Positions 37,102-47,011 of a stretch of DNA of 64,000 bases are shown here, piece after piece. The DNA lies in assembly GCF_019091455.1 (NCBI RefSeq), contig NZ_JAGXJN010000012.1, positions 62,001-126,000 on the forward strand, in the 5' to 3' direction. How positions within the stretch are numbered: position 1 is the first letter of the stretch; the number at the start of each line of letters is the position of its first letter. Position numbers and translations under genes: made by a program. This stretch comes from Chitinophaga sp. GbtcB8 (lineage in GTDB: Bacteria; Bacteroidota; Bacteroidia; Chitinophagales; Chitinophagaceae). The notes under the pieces are model-generated. The model had not been told where the DNA came from. It searched no databases and was given only the letters and a program-made list of their open reading frames with translations.

Positions 37102-37240
37102 TTTACGATCTCAGATTTACGATTTTAGATTTCCAGGAGGGACTTGTGATCCTGAATTTACGATCTTAGATTTCAATAAAGCCGGTTGTGCACCGCTCTT
37201 CCATTAAATCTAGGATCGTAAATCGTAAATCTAAAATTAT
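37102..37240. repeat. heptad repeats inside the gldKLMN operon (TTTACGA/TTTTAGA)
   Basis: Three blocks keep a strict 7-base period: 37102-37136 (TTTACGA, TCTCAGA, TTTACGA, TTTTAGA, TTTCCAG), 37157-37177 (TTTACGA, TCTTAGA, TTTCAAT) and the inverted block 37206-37240 (AAATCTA, GGATCGT, AAATCGT, AAATCTA, AAATTAT). 37156-37173 pairs with 37206-37223 over 18 bp with one mismatch. The element fills the gldM-gldN spacer. Confidence 0.85.
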
Positions 37241-37242
37241 GT

Positions 37243-38781
37243 CTAGTTTAATTTAAACGAAGTGTTACCCATGTTTCGTACAATACCATCCGGACCTTTT
37301 ACTTTTACGTTATCAAAGTAAACCTGGTCACCGGCGCGTAAGGTACGTACTGCACTTACTACGTTGCTGGGGAAGTAAGCAGAGTTAGCTTCACCTTCTA
37401 CATAGTCGCGGCCACGGGCCTCAATACCCACACGGTAGCTCACTACATCATACTTCACACCTTCAAATTCAAAGTTCTCCAGGTCAGCTCTTAAACCGCC
37501 CTGTACTTTAAAGTCGGCTGCTTTCATGATACCGCTTTTATTCACCCCTACCTTCAATACCGGATCAGGGATCATTTTTACACGGAACTCTTTGCTGCCC
37601 AGGCTTTTGGATTTACCATCCACGTTAGCTATCACATTGATGATGGCGCGGCCGGGGTTGGCTACTGTTACGATATAATTACCTGCACCCTGTTTGCGGA
37701 TGTTACCTACATTGATGGAAGCATTTACGCTTTCAGCAGGTACACCGGCGGCAGAGATGGATATAGGATTCGGTAACCCTATATACAGCACGTTCATTTT
37801 ATCAGCAGAAATTGAAGTAGTAGAAGCTCCTACATTATAGGTCTCATTAAAGTTATAAGATTCCAGTTCACCGTTCGGTTTAGGCAGGGTAATAGTACCG
37901 GCGATTGTTTTTTCACCGATGCCGGATACCGGCATAGTAAAAGTACCCAGGCCTTCAGAAGCGGTTATGGTTTGACCATTTACCACGATGGTAGGATTTA
38001 CAGTGCTGCTGTAAGCGCCTACGGCGATTTGTGCAGTCAGTGTCTGGCCTTCCATCAGGTTCTTAGAGTTCAGAGAGATGAACGGACGTACTTTATCAAA
38101 TTTAAAGTTCTGTGCGTCTATCTGGCGGAACAGGTCGTCGATGATCAGAGACTCAGAGTTCTTCACATCGTTCTGGAACTTACCCAGGATGGTTACTGCC
38201 GCAATGGTAGGCACCATGTTAAAGTGGTAAGTGGTCCAGGTTTTAGGTACACCAGCGTCATGTCCGCCGGATGATTTACCTACTTCTATTCTTAAAGGCA
38301 AAGTTTTTTCAAACTGGGCTTTAAGCTTAGGATCCACGAAGGTCAGGAACTTCTCGCGCAGCTCTTTCAGCGCTTTTTCCATTTCAGGACCTTTCTTCTG
38401 ATTATCCATCACACGGGTGGGTGCGTCCAGGTTATCTTTTGCTTTGATATTCCCTTCTTCATCACGTCCACCACTTTCCCGTATAATCGTTTCTTTCAAA
38501 GTCTCGATATACGTAAACATATCACTGGAAAGCTTCTTTACTTCTTGTGCTTTAGCACGCAGCGGGCCTACTTTTGCAGCATTCTCCGCCATTTGCTTTT
38601 CAAACTGGTCGTAAGTAATATTGTTCTTATCAGTGATTGATTTATTGGAGGTGTTGATAGAGTTATTTACGATATTGAATGCGTTTAATATTTCAGCAGA
38701 AACGTTCAATGCTAGCATGGCTGTTAAGACCAGGTACATGAAGTTGATCATCTTCTGCCTTGGATCTTTTGGTAGTGACAT
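37243..38781 (-). CDS. gldM: gliding motility / T9SS protein GldM
   Basis: This 512-residue protein begins MSLPKDPRQKMINFMYLVLT AMLALNVSAE, a single N-terminal membrane helix with the conserved GldM start, then a long periplasmic region with helical and four beta-rich domains (for example LNSKNLMEGQTLTAQIAVGA and GRAIINVIANVDGK). GldM (PorM) spans the periplasm and, with GldL, forms the proton-driven rotary motor of the T9SS and gliding. It lies between gldL and gldN in the usual order. Confidence 0.96.
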   Translation of the reverse strand: MSLPKDPRQKMINFMYLVLTAMLALNVSAEILNAFNIVNNSINTSNKSITDKNNITYDQFEKQMAENAAKVGPLRAKAQEVKKLSSDMFTYIETLKETIIRESGGRDEEGNIKAKDNLDAPTRVMDNQKKGPEMEKALKELREKFLTFVDPKLKAQFEKTLPLRIEVGKSSGGHDAGVPKTWTTYHFNMVPTIAAVTILGKFQNDVKNSESLIIDDLFRQIDAQNFKFDKVRPFISLNSKNLMEGQTLTAQIAVGAYSSTVNPTIVVNGQTITASEGLGTFTMPVSGIGEKTIAGTITLPKPNGELESYNFNETYNVGASTTSISADKMNVLYIGLPNPISISAAGVPAESVNASINVGNIRKQGAGNYIVTVANPGRAIINVIANVDGKSKSLGSKEFRVKMIPDPVLKVGVNKSGIMKAADFKVQGGLRADLENFEFEGVKYDVVSYRVGIEARGRDYVEGEANSAYFPSNVVSAVRTLRAGDQVYFDNVKVKGPDGIVRNMGNTSFKLN

Positions 38782-38841
38782 AGCTCGTTTTCGATTTAAT
38801 GATTGTCTTAGATTGTGTGTGAAAACTAATTATGGTCTACC

Positions 38842-39585
38842 TTATCTTCCATGCATTGCGCTCAACATGTTACCATAGATGGTATTGAGGTTGCTCAGAT
38901 TTTTAGCTAACAGAGTGATCTGTTCCTGTGTTTTCTTAGCATCATCAACGCTGGCGCTCATAGCCTGAGAAGTCGTTAACAGATTTCTGTAGAAATTGTT
39001 CATGGCCTTCAGGTGGTTATTGGTATCCTGCAGTTCCAGTTCGTAGATAGCATTCAGGGAAGCCAGGTTTTTGGTCATGCCCTGCATTTGCTCATGGAAA
39101 TGCCTGGTGGATTCAGATGCGCTGTTGAAGGAAGATACTGCAGATGCAGCGGTGGTGTAAGCAACAGCTACACTACCAATTGCGCTGGCAGCTTCTCTTG
39201 TTTTCTGAGTGTAATCACCGGTGGCTGCTACCACGTCGCTGATATCTCTCATCTTGTCCACAGTGGTTCCCAGTTTCTGGAAATTCTCACTCAGGCGTTG
39301 CAGGTTAGCAGGCGTAATGTCGGCCTCCTGTAACATCTTGTCTAATCCGGATACTGCGGGATGACCAGCATAAGCCATTCCTTCAGCAGGTGCGTGAGAC
39401 GCAGAGCTGTCCGGTACAAAAGCATACACAAAGAAGATCAGTGCTTCTACACTCAATCCCATGATCAGGGCTATATCGGCGCCCTTCCAGTGTTGCAGCT
39501 TAAATAATGCTCCAATGATCACCACGGAGGCTGCAATACATACAAAAAAGTTCAACCATTTCGCCTTGTTAGGATTCATAGCCAT
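38842..39585 (-). CDS. gldL: gliding motility / T9SS protein GldL
   Basis: This 247-residue protein has two N-terminal membrane helices (WLNFFVCIAASVVIIGALF and ADIALIMGLSVEALIFFVYAF) with the conserved charged residues between and within them, and a long cytoplasmic coiled-coil tail (about 90-245). GldL (PorL) is the stator-like subunit that uses the proton gradient with GldM to power secretion and gliding. The glutamate in VEALIFF of the second helix fits the essential motor residue of the family. Confidence 0.95.
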   Translation of the reverse strand: MAMNPNKAKWLNFFVCIAASVVIIGALFKLQHWKGADIALIMGLSVEALIFFVYAFVPDSSASHAPAEGMAYAGHPAVSGLDKMLQEADITPANLQRLSENFQKLGTTVDKMRDISDVVAATGDYTQKTREAASAIGSVAVAYTTAASAVSSFNSASESTRHFHEQMQGMTKNLASLNAIYELELQDTNNHLKAMNNFYRNLLTTSQAMSASVDDAKKTQEQITLLAKNLSNLNTIYGNMLSAMHGR

Positions 39586-39602
39586 AGGTTAAAATTTAAT
39601 CT

Positions 39603-39623
39603 GGTTAAAGGTTAAAGTTGTTA
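39603..39623. repeat. short heptad array (GGTTAAA)
   Basis: Units GGTTAAA, GGTTAAA and GTTGTTA run consecutively in the gldK-gldL spacer; one more GGTTAAA occurs at 39587-39593 out of phase. It fits the heptad arrays elsewhere but is short. Confidence 0.45.
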
Positions 39624-39701
39624 AGGAATAGTTATTGCTCAAAGATTTGCTTTCTGTGTACATCATCGTCAGGTCTCTCAATCTATACATGGCTAATAAT
39701 T

Positions 39702-40988
39702 TTACTTCTTCTTATTGAAGTCATTCTTAGAACGGCTCAGGAATGCTATGGTACACCTGAAACCAATATAAGACTTAGCACTGTCCTGGTATTCGAAAGA
39801 GCGGGTACCTGTTTGCAGGAAATAACCGATATCTTTCCAGGAACCACCTCTTACTGACTTACGCTTCATTTTGGGTGCGGCATCATCCGGCACGTCCATT
39901 CTGAGGTAAGGGTTCATATCAGAGGTGAAAGAATATGAGTTCTCGTAAAAAATGTCCTGTGTCCATTCTGCTACGTTACCTGCCATGTTGTACAGACCGT
40001 AGTCATTAGGCCAGTAAGCATCTGCACGCACTGTGTAGAAACCACCGTCTTCCGGATAGTTACCGCGGCCCGGCTTAAAGTTAGCCAGCAAACAGCCTTT
40101 TTTATTGCGGATATAATAACCACCCCAGGGGTACGGTGTTTGTTCCCTGCCGCCGCGCGCTGCATATTCCCATTGGGCTTCTGAAGGCAGCTGGAACTTA
40201 TCTTCCGTGAACAGGTTCTTAGAGCTACGGTAGTCATCCCAGAACTTACTACGCCATTCGCAGAATGCGCTGGCCTGGTGCCAGGTTACGCCTACTACCG
40301 GGTAGTTGTCAAAGGCAGGATGCCAGAAGTACATACGCGTCATGGGCTCATTGTAAGCGTAAGAGAAGTCCCTGATCCAGCACAATGTGTCGGGATAGAT
40401 CTGAACATCTTTCTTTACAATGAACGTAGAACGGGGCTTACCCTTGTTCTCGCGCAGCTTGGCGGCATCCCAGTTAAAGGATTCCTGGTGATAAAGGAGC
40501 TTGTACACGTCAATCTCCTTTTTGTTATACAGGCGGTCTTCCGGAGAGTAGATCATGGCATCTATCTTTTCATAGGTTGCCTTATCCTTCCAGTTGATCT
40601 TCTGTTTCCAGTCGATAATATCCTGGTCGCCATCTTTTTTCACATGTCCCATGAGTATATGGGCTATAGAGTCACGCACCCAGTTCACAAACTGGCGATA
40701 TTCGTTATTCGTGATTTCCGTAGCATCCATATAGAACCCTGAAACGGATATAGACTTGTTACGGGCTGTGAACGCGTAGTTCACATCCTCGTCACTGGGT
40801 CCCATGTGAAAGGTTCCGGAAGGTACATACACCATTCCATAAGGTACAGGAGGAAAATACCTCGGTCTGGGGCTAACTCCAATGAGTTGCCCTTGTGCAT
40901 TCTTGGGGGTTTTACTACCACCACAGCTGGCCGCCAGCAGGCTTACCAGCAATACAGCGAACAGACCACTTGAATAATTAAGCTTCAT
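39702..40988 (-). CDS. gldK: gliding motility / T9SS lipoprotein GldK
   Basis: I chose the ATG at 40988 (428 residues) because it gives a normal lipoprotein signal with lipobox LAASC (Cys22); two in-frame ATGs lie upstream at 41003 and 41012. The mature protein is an FGE-sulfatase-like domain: YVPSGTFHMGPSDEDVNYAF, MDATEITNNEYRQFVNWVRD, PVVGVTWHQASAFCEWRSKF, LPSEAQWEYAARGG, NMAGNVAEWTQD and SVRGGSWKD. GldK (PorK) forms the outer-membrane ring with GldN. It is the first gene of gldKLMN, with a -7 promoter box just upstream. Confidence 0.95.
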   Translation of the reverse strand: MKLNYSSGLFAVLLVSLLAASCGGSKTPKNAQGQLIGVSPRPRYFPPVPYGMVYVPSGTFHMGPSDEDVNYAFTARNKSISVSGFYMDATEITNNEYRQFVNWVRDSIAHILMGHVKKDGDQDIIDWKQKINWKDKATYEKIDAMIYSPEDRLYNKKEIDVYKLLYHQESFNWDAAKLRENKGKPRSTFIVKKDVQIYPDTLCWIRDFSYAYNEPMTRMYFWHPAFDNYPVVGVTWHQASAFCEWRSKFWDDYRSSKNLFTEDKFQLPSEAQWEYAARGGREQTPYPWGGYYIRNKKGCLLANFKPGRGNYPEDGGFYTVRADAYWPNDYGLYNMAGNVAEWTQDIFYENSYSFTSDMNPYLRMDVPDDAAPKMKRKSVRGGSWKDIGYFLQTGTRSFEYQDSAKSYIGFRCTIAFLSRSKNDFNKKK

Positions 40989-41367
40989 AAGGGTAGCTTT
41001 CATCTGAAACATTTAGGTCTTTTTCAAAGGTAAGATGGAACTCGCGGCGTTCTCCTCTTGTAAATTCAACAAAATATGCTCGTTTCATCCGGTAATTAAT
41101 TCAATTTTTTCCAGGGTCAGACGGTCGCCTATATATCTCTAAAAAAACTTATTGACATATAGTTTTCCACATCCGAAATTGGTGCAAGATAGCAAATGTA
41201 ATAATTATTTTTAATCCGTAGTTACTTTTCGCACAACTTTTTCAATTCTACATACAAGCCTACGGCACTTACATTAAACGCAATTTTTAACATTTTATTA
41301 TATGAACTCGCCACCATTTCTTCAATTGTTCACCCCTTATGTTTTAATTGTACTGCAAGTTAATTAA
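40989..41367. other. AT-rich intergenic region upstream of gldK
   Basis: This region holds the gldK promoter box (41025-41032) and otherwise AT-rich sequence up to the stop of the DUF255 gene. I see no terminator with a good stem, no RNA gene and no family-like frame. Confidence 0.4.
41025..41032 (-). promoter_or_regulatory. putative -7 box of gldKLMN
   Basis: On the minus strand the sequence reads TACCTTTG, matching TAnnTTTG, 36 bases before the chosen gldK start. No clear -33 TTTG was seen. Confidence 0.4.
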
Positions 41368-43416
41368 TTATTTTATTAAATTAATGATTTCTTTTATATA
41401 AAACACGGGTTTAATGCAATGATAATCTTCACACAAATACACCAGCGTTTTACCCGGCTGTTCCCGCTCCTGTAACAGGGGCATGCCCGGCTGGTTACTT
41501 TCCGCGCCCAGCAACACTTTGAACGGAATATAATGCTCATGTACCTCCTGCATTCTGGCCCTGAATTCCGGGCCTACAATTGCCAGCTCTTTGGTGCCTT
41601 TTACCCACTGTAATAACTCCGATGCCCAAATTCCAAAAGAAGTGGGGTAGCGTACCACGGTTTGCGCCAGGCGGCCCAGCATATCCACTGCCCGGTTGGT
41701 CCAGTCCCGGTGGTCAAATACCAGGGCCAGGTAGCGCAGGTTGGCAGCCATCAGGGCATTGCCGCTGGGCACTGCCCCGTCGTAGATCTCCTTCTTACGC
41801 ACAATCACATCCTGCTGATCCTGAATGGTATAGTAAAAATAAGTGCCGGTTTCATCTGAAAAATGTGCGATCACAAATTCCGTTAGCTGCCGCGCGCGGT
41901 TCAGCCATTCCAGGTTACCGCTTACCTCCTGTAAGGCGATGAGCGCCCTTATAAGGCAGGCATAATCGTCCAGGAAAGCAGGATATTTGGCCGTACCGGC
42001 TTTATAGGTATGGTAAAATGCCGTATCATGATCCGGTTGGCGCATATTTTTCCACAAAAAATCCACCGCCCGGGTAGCCACTTCCAGGTAATGAGCATTG
42101 CCTAAGGTGGCATAGGCTTTACAATAAGCGTTGATCATGAGCGCATTCCATCCCAGCAGCACCTTATCGTCCAGCCCGGGACGGATCCTGCGGTCACGTA
42201 CCGCCATTAATTGCCGGCGGCTTTCTGCCAGTGAGGCCTGCAAGGCCGCCTCCTCCATACCCTTTTCTGCTGCAAAAGCGGCCAGGGGCTGGCGGATCCA
42301 TAAAATATTCTGCTCTTCCCAGTTACCTTCTTCCGTTACGTCATAAAATTCGCAGAACAGGGGGGCTTTTTCCCCCAGGATGCTTTCTATCTCCGCCTTA
42401 CTCCATACATAAAACTTGCCTTCCACCCCTTCTGAATCTGCATCCAGGGCCGCATAGAAGCCGCCCTGCGCATCTGTCATCTCCCTTTCTATAAATTCCA
42501 GGGTATGGGTAATGGTGTTTGCATATGTTTTATTGCGGGTAAGCTGGTAGGCTTCACAAAGGGTATCTATCAGTAAGGCATTGTCATACAGCATTTTCTC
42601 AAAATGCGGGGCCAGCCACTTTTCATCGGTACTGTAACGCGCAAAACCGCCGCCCGGCTGGTCGTAAATGCCGCCCTGCAACATTTTGTCCAGCGAAAGA
42701 AGGGCCTGCTCCAGCGCTGCCGGTGCCTGAAAGCTAAAGTGGTAGCGCAGCAGGTATTGAATGGTAAAGGTGCCGGGGAACTTGGGCGCCCGGCCAAAAC
42801 CACCCCAGGTTTTATCCGCCTGGGTAAGTATGTTGTTGAAAATAATATCGCATTGCTCCCGGGTAAACAGCTCTTCTTTGGCAATACCCGGTAGTAGTTC
42901 TGTTTGGGTGCCAAACTGGTTGGCCTGTGCCAGGTGTGTTGTAAGCGTATTGGCCTGCTGCTCAATGTCTTCCCGGCGCTCTTTAAATGCCTGGGCCAGT
43001 GACAGCAGCACATCTTTCCAGGAGGGCCGGTTAAAGGCTTTTACAGGGGGAAAATAAGTGCCGCCGTAAAAAGGCCTTTTATCAGGCGTTAAAAAAACGT
43101 TCAGGGGCCAGCCACCTGCGCCGGTCATAGCCTGCACGGCATCCATATAAATATGATCCAGGTCCGGGCGTTCTTCCCGGTCTATCTTAATGTTAATGAA
43201 GTGTTTATTCATGATGCCGGCGGTGCTGGCATCCTCAAAGCTTTCCCGCTCCATTACATGGCGCCAGTGACAGGCAGCATAACCAATGCTTACCAGGATA
43301 GGCTTATTTTCCTGCAACGCGCGTTGCAAAGCCTCCTCCCCCCAGGGATACCAATCCACGGGATTATGTGCGTGTTGTAACAGATAAGGACTTGTCTCCC
43401 CGGCTAATTTATTCAC
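41368..43416 (-). CDS. YyaL/DUF255 thioredoxin-like and glycosidase-like protein
   Basis: This 682-residue protein begins [22 protein letters not shown], the start of the YyaL (spermatogenesis-associated protein 20) family. An N-terminal thioredoxin-like domain (about 1-160) is followed by a six-hairpin (alpha/alpha)6 region (about 190-660). The family's CHWCHVM motif reads CHWRHVM here: Cys52 is Arg, encoded CGC where TGC would give Cys, so a redox pair is impossible. YGGTYFPP and [21 protein letters not shown] are conserved. The family's biochemical role is not established. The start is GTG (43416). Confidence 0.9.
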   Translation of the reverse strand: MNKLAGETSPYLLQHAHNPVDWYPWGEEALQRALQENKPILVSIGYAACHWRHVMERESFEDASTAGIMNKHFINIKIDREERPDLDHIYMDAVQAMTGAGGWPLNVFLTPDKRPFYGGTYFPPVKAFNRPSWKDVLLSLAQAFKERREDIEQQANTLTTHLAQANQFGTQTELLPGIAKEELFTREQCDIIFNNILTQADKTWGGFGRAPKFPGTFTIQYLLRYHFSFQAPAALEQALLSLDKMLQGGIYDQPGGGFARYSTDEKWLAPHFEKMLYDNALLIDTLCEAYQLTRNKTYANTITHTLEFIEREMTDAQGGFYAALDADSEGVEGKFYVWSKAEIESILGEKAPLFCEFYDVTEEGNWEEQNILWIRQPLAAFAAEKGMEEAALQASLAESRRQLMAVRDRRIRPGLDDKVLLGWNALMINAYCKAYATLGNAHYLEVATRAVDFLWKNMRQPDHDTAFYHTYKAGTAKYPAFLDDYACLIRALIALQEVSGNLEWLNRARQLTEFVIAHFSDETGTYFYYTIQDQQDVIVRKKEIYDGAVPSGNALMAANLRYLALVFDHRDWTNRAVDMLGRLAQTVVRYPTSFGIWASELLQWVKGTKELAIVGPEFRARMQEVHEHYIPFKVLLGAESNQPGMPLLQEREQPGKTLVYLCEDYHCIKPVFYIKEIINLIK

Positions 43417-43570
43417 AACTTAATTTCGGCGGTGCGCATGAAAGCATGGTTCATTCATGTTCACACAGGTTATGGTTTGTTAAATGATGCTGTTGGCTTC
43501 TTCTAATATAGCTAAAATAGCGAATAATCTTACATCTCCTATCACACAAACGGTTAATTTCCAGGCAAAA

Positions 43571-43594
43571 AAAAGGACGGCTTTCGCCGTCCTT
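43571..43594 (-). terminator. intrinsic terminator of hemD
   Basis: Arms AAGGACGGC (43573-43581) and GCCGTCCTT (43586-43594) form a 9-bp stem that on the minus strand is followed by T8. It lies about 30 bases past the hemD stop. Confidence 0.85.
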
Positions 43595-43625
43595 GCAAGT
43601 AAGTTATTTTTTTACTCTTTGGAGA

Positions 43626-44420
43626 TTATTTTTTGTTCAGCTCAGAAAGGTATTGTTCCAGCGCTGCCACCATAGAGGGTGCCTGGGGCGCCGGAGCCTT
43701 TACATCCAGCCGTAAGCCTGCTTCTTCCACTGCTGCGGAGGTAGTAGGGCCAAATGCACCTATGCGGGTACCGTTCTGCTGAAACTCCGGTAAGTTTTCA
43801 AACAAGGATCTTACACCGGAGGGGCTGAAGAAAACGATCATGTCATACTCTTTACCGGACAGGATCTCCTTCACATCGTTTGACACCGTTTTGTACAAGG
43901 TAGCGGTGGCATACTCGCACTTATTGGTTTTCAGCCATTCTTCAATGTCTTTCTTCTGACTATCGGAGCTGGGGAACAGAAACTTTTCATTGTCCCGGTG
44001 TTTGTTCATTACTTCCAGCAGGCTTTTAGTAGAGCCATCCGCCCCATAGAACACCTTTCTTTTCCGGTACAGGATAAATTTCTGCAGATAGAGCGCTACG
44101 GCTTCTGTGATGCAAAAGTATTTGCAATCCTGCGACACCTTGATCTTCATCTCTTCACAGATCCTGAAAAAGTGATCCACCGAGTTACGGCTGGTAAAGA
44201 TCACGGCTGTAAAGTTCAGGATATCGATCTTCTGTTTCCTAAAGTCCTTTGCAGATAAGCCTTCAACCCTTATAAACGGATAAAAATCCAATTTTACATT
44301 GAATTTCTTAGCCAGGTCAAAATAAGGGGACTTCTCAGTTTCAGGCTTTGGCTGGGAAATGAGGATCGACTGTACGTGATGTTTTACTTGCAAATCTGTT
44401 TTTTGCCCGCCTTTTATCAT
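43626..44420 (-). CDS. hemD: uroporphyrinogen-III synthase
   Basis: This 264-residue protein fits HemD of Bacteroidota: two Rossmann-like halves with ILNFTAVIFTSRNSVDHFFR, YFCITEAVALYLQKF, YATATLYKTVSNDVKEIL, MIVFFSPSGVRSLFENLPEF and IGAFGPTTSAAVEEAGLRLD. It closes hydroxymethylbilane to uroporphyrinogen III in haem synthesis. Sequence conservation in this family is low, so the call rests on the fold-specific motifs in both halves. The upstream gene on the same strand encodes a DUF4271 protein, a usual neighbour. Confidence 0.88.
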   Translation of the reverse strand: MIKGGQKTDLQVKHHVQSILISQPKPETEKSPYFDLAKKFNVKLDFYPFIRVEGLSAKDFRKQKIDILNFTAVIFTSRNSVDHFFRICEEMKIKVSQDCKYFCITEAVALYLQKFILYRKRKVFYGADGSTKSLLEVMNKHRDNEKFLFPSSDSQKKDIEEWLKTNKCEYATATLYKTVSNDVKEILSGKEYDMIVFFSPSGVRSLFENLPEFQQNGTRIGAFGPTTSAAVEEAGLRLDVKAPAPQAPSMVAALEQYLSELNKK

Positions 44421-44466
44421 ACTTAAATTTGCTCTTGTGTTAACAATTGCAGTAAAGTAATTTTAG

Positions 44467-45525
44467 TTAATTACCCGTTAACCAAATCAGCAGCACCTTT
44501 GTTAAAAGCAACACAGGCGCTACTTCGAATGCGCAAAGGTAAAGAAAAAAATGCAATCTACTGAAAGATAGATACTGCTTTATCACGGAATAAGACCTAA
44601 CGTATCTGTACCCAATCAATAAAACGATAAAAAATAATGATATATATAGGAAAGCGCGGGCTATTTCCGGCTGGCAAAAGGCCAAAATCACCAGAAAAGG
44701 CACCAGCAGTATACCCAGCACTTTGTTGATCAGGTTCAGGATAAAAATGTAGGCATCTGCCAGGTCGTTATTGCCAAACAGCCATCCGCAAAAACGTAAT
44801 ACCACATGTTTAATACCATAGATCAGGGCTACCAGCAGTATAAGGCCGGGTATCAGCAGCCAGGCATCTGCATTAAAAATATATTGCTGCCGGTACATAA
44901 GCAGGTACAGGTACACGCCCAGGCTTACGGCAAAAAAAACATTCAGTAAAAAGTTGGGAAAGGGTGACTGGGATAACTGGTCTTTTAACTGGCGCTGGCT
45001 AAGGGTAGGGTTCAGGAATGCGCGGAACAGGTCTGAAAAATATTTGAGATAGGCCAGGCGTATTACTCCCAGCAACATTACTACCCCGCCTATAAGGTAC
45101 ACCAGCCAGTCCAGGTCCTTAAAGGGCCGCACTACGTTCAGGTCAAAATAACGCGGCTTTCCCGGGTGCAGGTACCTATTTTTGGCTGCCAGGTTACGCA
45201 TAAAAATATCGTAGGCTGTTTCCTGGTGCAAAGGTACTTTGGGTTGCTGCAACAGGGTGTCAGTTGCAGCGGTTTTAGCCGTGTCTGCAGGTTTGGGAGC
45301 AGCGGCAGTGGTGGTCAGCGCGCGATTATCCACCCGTGGTTTTACGGCTACCCTGCCGGTATCAGCTACCGGCTTTTTCTTAGGGGTTGCAGGGCGGCGT
45401 TTTGCGGTGTCCTGTTGTACACTACTAACTTTTGGTGCGCTGTTATTTGTACTGTCCTGCGCATATAACCCTAAACTACTGAATATGAATAACCAAAGTA
45501 AGAATAACCCGTTTCGCACCAGCAT
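44467..45525 (-). CDS. DUF4271 membrane protein
   Basis: This 352-residue protein has a signal peptide (to about residue 22), a Pro/Lys/Thr-rich linker with PATPKKKPVAD, and then about six membrane helices (150-350) typical of DUF4271, for example LDWLVYLIGGVVMLLGVIRL and YLYLLMYRQQYIFNADAWLL. The family is limited to Bacteroidota and often sits next to hemD, as here, where the gap is 46 bases. Its function is unknown. Confidence 0.85.
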   Translation of the reverse strand: MLVRNGLFLLWLFIFSSLGLYAQDSTNNSAPKVSSVQQDTAKRRPATPKKKPVADTGRVAVKPRVDNRALTTTAAAPKPADTAKTAATDTLLQQPKVPLHQETAYDIFMRNLAAKNRYLHPGKPRYFDLNVVRPFKDLDWLVYLIGGVVMLLGVIRLAYLKYFSDLFRAFLNPTLSQRQLKDQLSQSPFPNFLLNVFFAVSLGVYLYLLMYRQQYIFNADAWLLIPGLILLVALIYGIKHVVLRFCGWLFGNNDLADAYIFILNLINKVLGILLVPFLVILAFCQPEIARAFLYISLFFIVLLIGYRYVRSYSVIKQYLSFSRLHFFLYLCAFEVAPVLLLTKVLLIWLTGN

Positions 45526-45538
45526 ATTTTTATATTTG

Positions 45539-45546
45539 CAAATATA
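45539..45546 (-). promoter_or_regulatory. putative -7 box of the DUF4271-hemD operon
   Basis: On the minus strand the sequence reads TATATTTG, matching TAnnTTTG, 13 bases before the DUF4271 ATG. No clear -33 element was found. Confidence 0.35.
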
Positions 45547-45645
45547 ATATAATTGTCCACAGTCTACTGCTCACAGAACAAGGGTTGCCTGATGTTCATA
45601 TGATCTTTTTGACGACGGTTCACGGACTGTTGACCTGAAAAAATT

Positions 45646-46770
45646 ATGGCCGGTATCTATTTACATATTCCCTTTTGCAGGCGTGCCTGTTACTACTGCA
45701 ACTTTCATTTTTCTACCTCCCTGGGGCAAAAAGATGCGCTGGTGGATAGTCTTTTACAGGAAATGATGCTACAGCAGCCTTACCTGCAAGGGCAGCAGGT
45801 AGATACCGTTTATTTTGGCGGCGGCACCCCCAGCCTGCTGGATGATGCAGACCTGCAGCGGATCATGGAAAAACTGCGCCAGCTGTTTCCCATCTCCGGC
45901 CAGGCTGAAATTACCCTTGAGGCCAACCCGGACGACCTGCAGCCGGAAAAGCTACAGGCCCTGAAGGCTATTGGCGTAAACCGGCTAAGCATAGGCGTAC
46001 AATCTTTTCACGAGGAAGACCTGCGCTGGATGAACCGTGCCCATAACAGCACCCAGGCCTTACAATGCATACAGGACGCACAGGCGGCGGGCTTTCATAA
46101 CCTGAGCATTGACCTTATTTACGGCGGCCCTACCCTGAGTGATGAGGGCTGGGCGCAGAACGTACAGCAGGCCATTGCATTACAAATACCACACCTTTCG
46201 TGTTATGCGCTTACGGTGGAACCAGGCACCGCGCTGGACCACTTCATTAAACAGCATAAAGTAGCTGCTGTGGACCCTGACAAAGCTGCCCGGCATTTTG
46301 AAATGCTGGTACAGTGGCTGGCTGCTGCCGGGTATGAGCACTACGAGATCAGCAACTTTGCACTGCCCGGCTGCCGCTCCTGCCATAACAGCAGCTACTG
46401 GCAGGGCCAGGCCTACCTGGGGCTGGGTCCATCCGCCCATTCTTTTAACGGGCACTCCCGCCAGTGGAATGTGGCTAATAACAGCAGCTATATAAACGCT
46501 ATTAAGGAAGGAAAAGTGCCTTTTGAACTAGAAAACCTGACGCCGGAGATGATGCTGAATGAATATATTATGACCTCCCTGCGCACTTCAGAAGGCTGCC
46601 ACCTGTACCTGGTAGAAGAGCGGTTTGGGGCCGGTAAACGCCGGCAGCTGGAAACCGCCAGCCGGGAATTTATACTGGCCGGCAAAATGGTGCTGCAGCA
46701 GGATACGCTGGTGCTTACGCCGGAGGGCAAGCTGTTTGCAGATGGGATTGCGGCGGGATTGTTTGTGTAG
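45646..46770 (+). CDS. hemW: radical SAM haem chaperone HemW
   Basis: This 374-residue protein has the radical SAM CxxxCxxC cluster in IPFCRRACYYCNFHFS near its start, then VDTVYFGGGTPSLL, EANPDDLQPEKLQALKAIGV and NRLSIGVQSFHEEDL, which fit HemW, an oxygen-independent coproporphyrinogen oxidase-like protein thought to insert haem. CRSCHNSSYWQGQAYLGLGP at about 240 is also typical. It is divergent from the DUF4271-hemD pair, so haem genes flank the spacer. Confidence 0.93.
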   Translation: MAGIYLHIPFCRRACYYCNFHFSTSLGQKDALVDSLLQEMMLQQPYLQGQQVDTVYFGGGTPSLLDDADLQRIMEKLRQLFPISGQAEITLEANPDDLQPEKLQALKAIGVNRLSIGVQSFHEEDLRWMNRAHNSTQALQCIQDAQAAGFHNLSIDLIYGGPTLSDEGWAQNVQQAIALQIPHLSCYALTVEPGTALDHFIKQHKVAAVDPDKAARHFEMLVQWLAAAGYEHYEISNFALPGCRSCHNSSYWQGQAYLGLGPSAHSFNGHSRQWNVANNSSYINAIKEGKVPFELENLTPEMMLNEYIMTSLRTSEGCHLYLVEERFGAGKRRQLETASREFILAGKMVLQQDTLVLTPEGKLFADGIAAGLFV

Positions 46771-46932
46771 GGTAATGGCGAGCTGATGATGGCGGAGCAG
46801 GAAGCTGTGCACAGGCGGGAGATGCCCCGCACACGATTACGGTAGTTAATCCGCACTAACGGTAACGCTTATATGTTTAATCATTTGCAAATACACTTTG
46901 TCTAATAAGCTACTCAGATACCAGGATAGGAA

Positions 46933-46969
46933 GCGTCCGGCATGAGGGTCTGTTTCCCATGCCGGACGC
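46933..46969 (-). terminator. hairpin after the SDR gene
   Basis: GCGTCCGGCATG (46933-46944) pairs with CATGCCGGACGC (46958-46969), with a short GGG/CCC extension. It lies 40 bases past the SDR stop on the minus strand, but without a T-run, so termination strength is unclear. Confidence 0.6.
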
Positions 46970-47011
46970 ATTACGTTGCTAGTTGAATATGTTTACTCAA
47001 CGTTCTTATGC

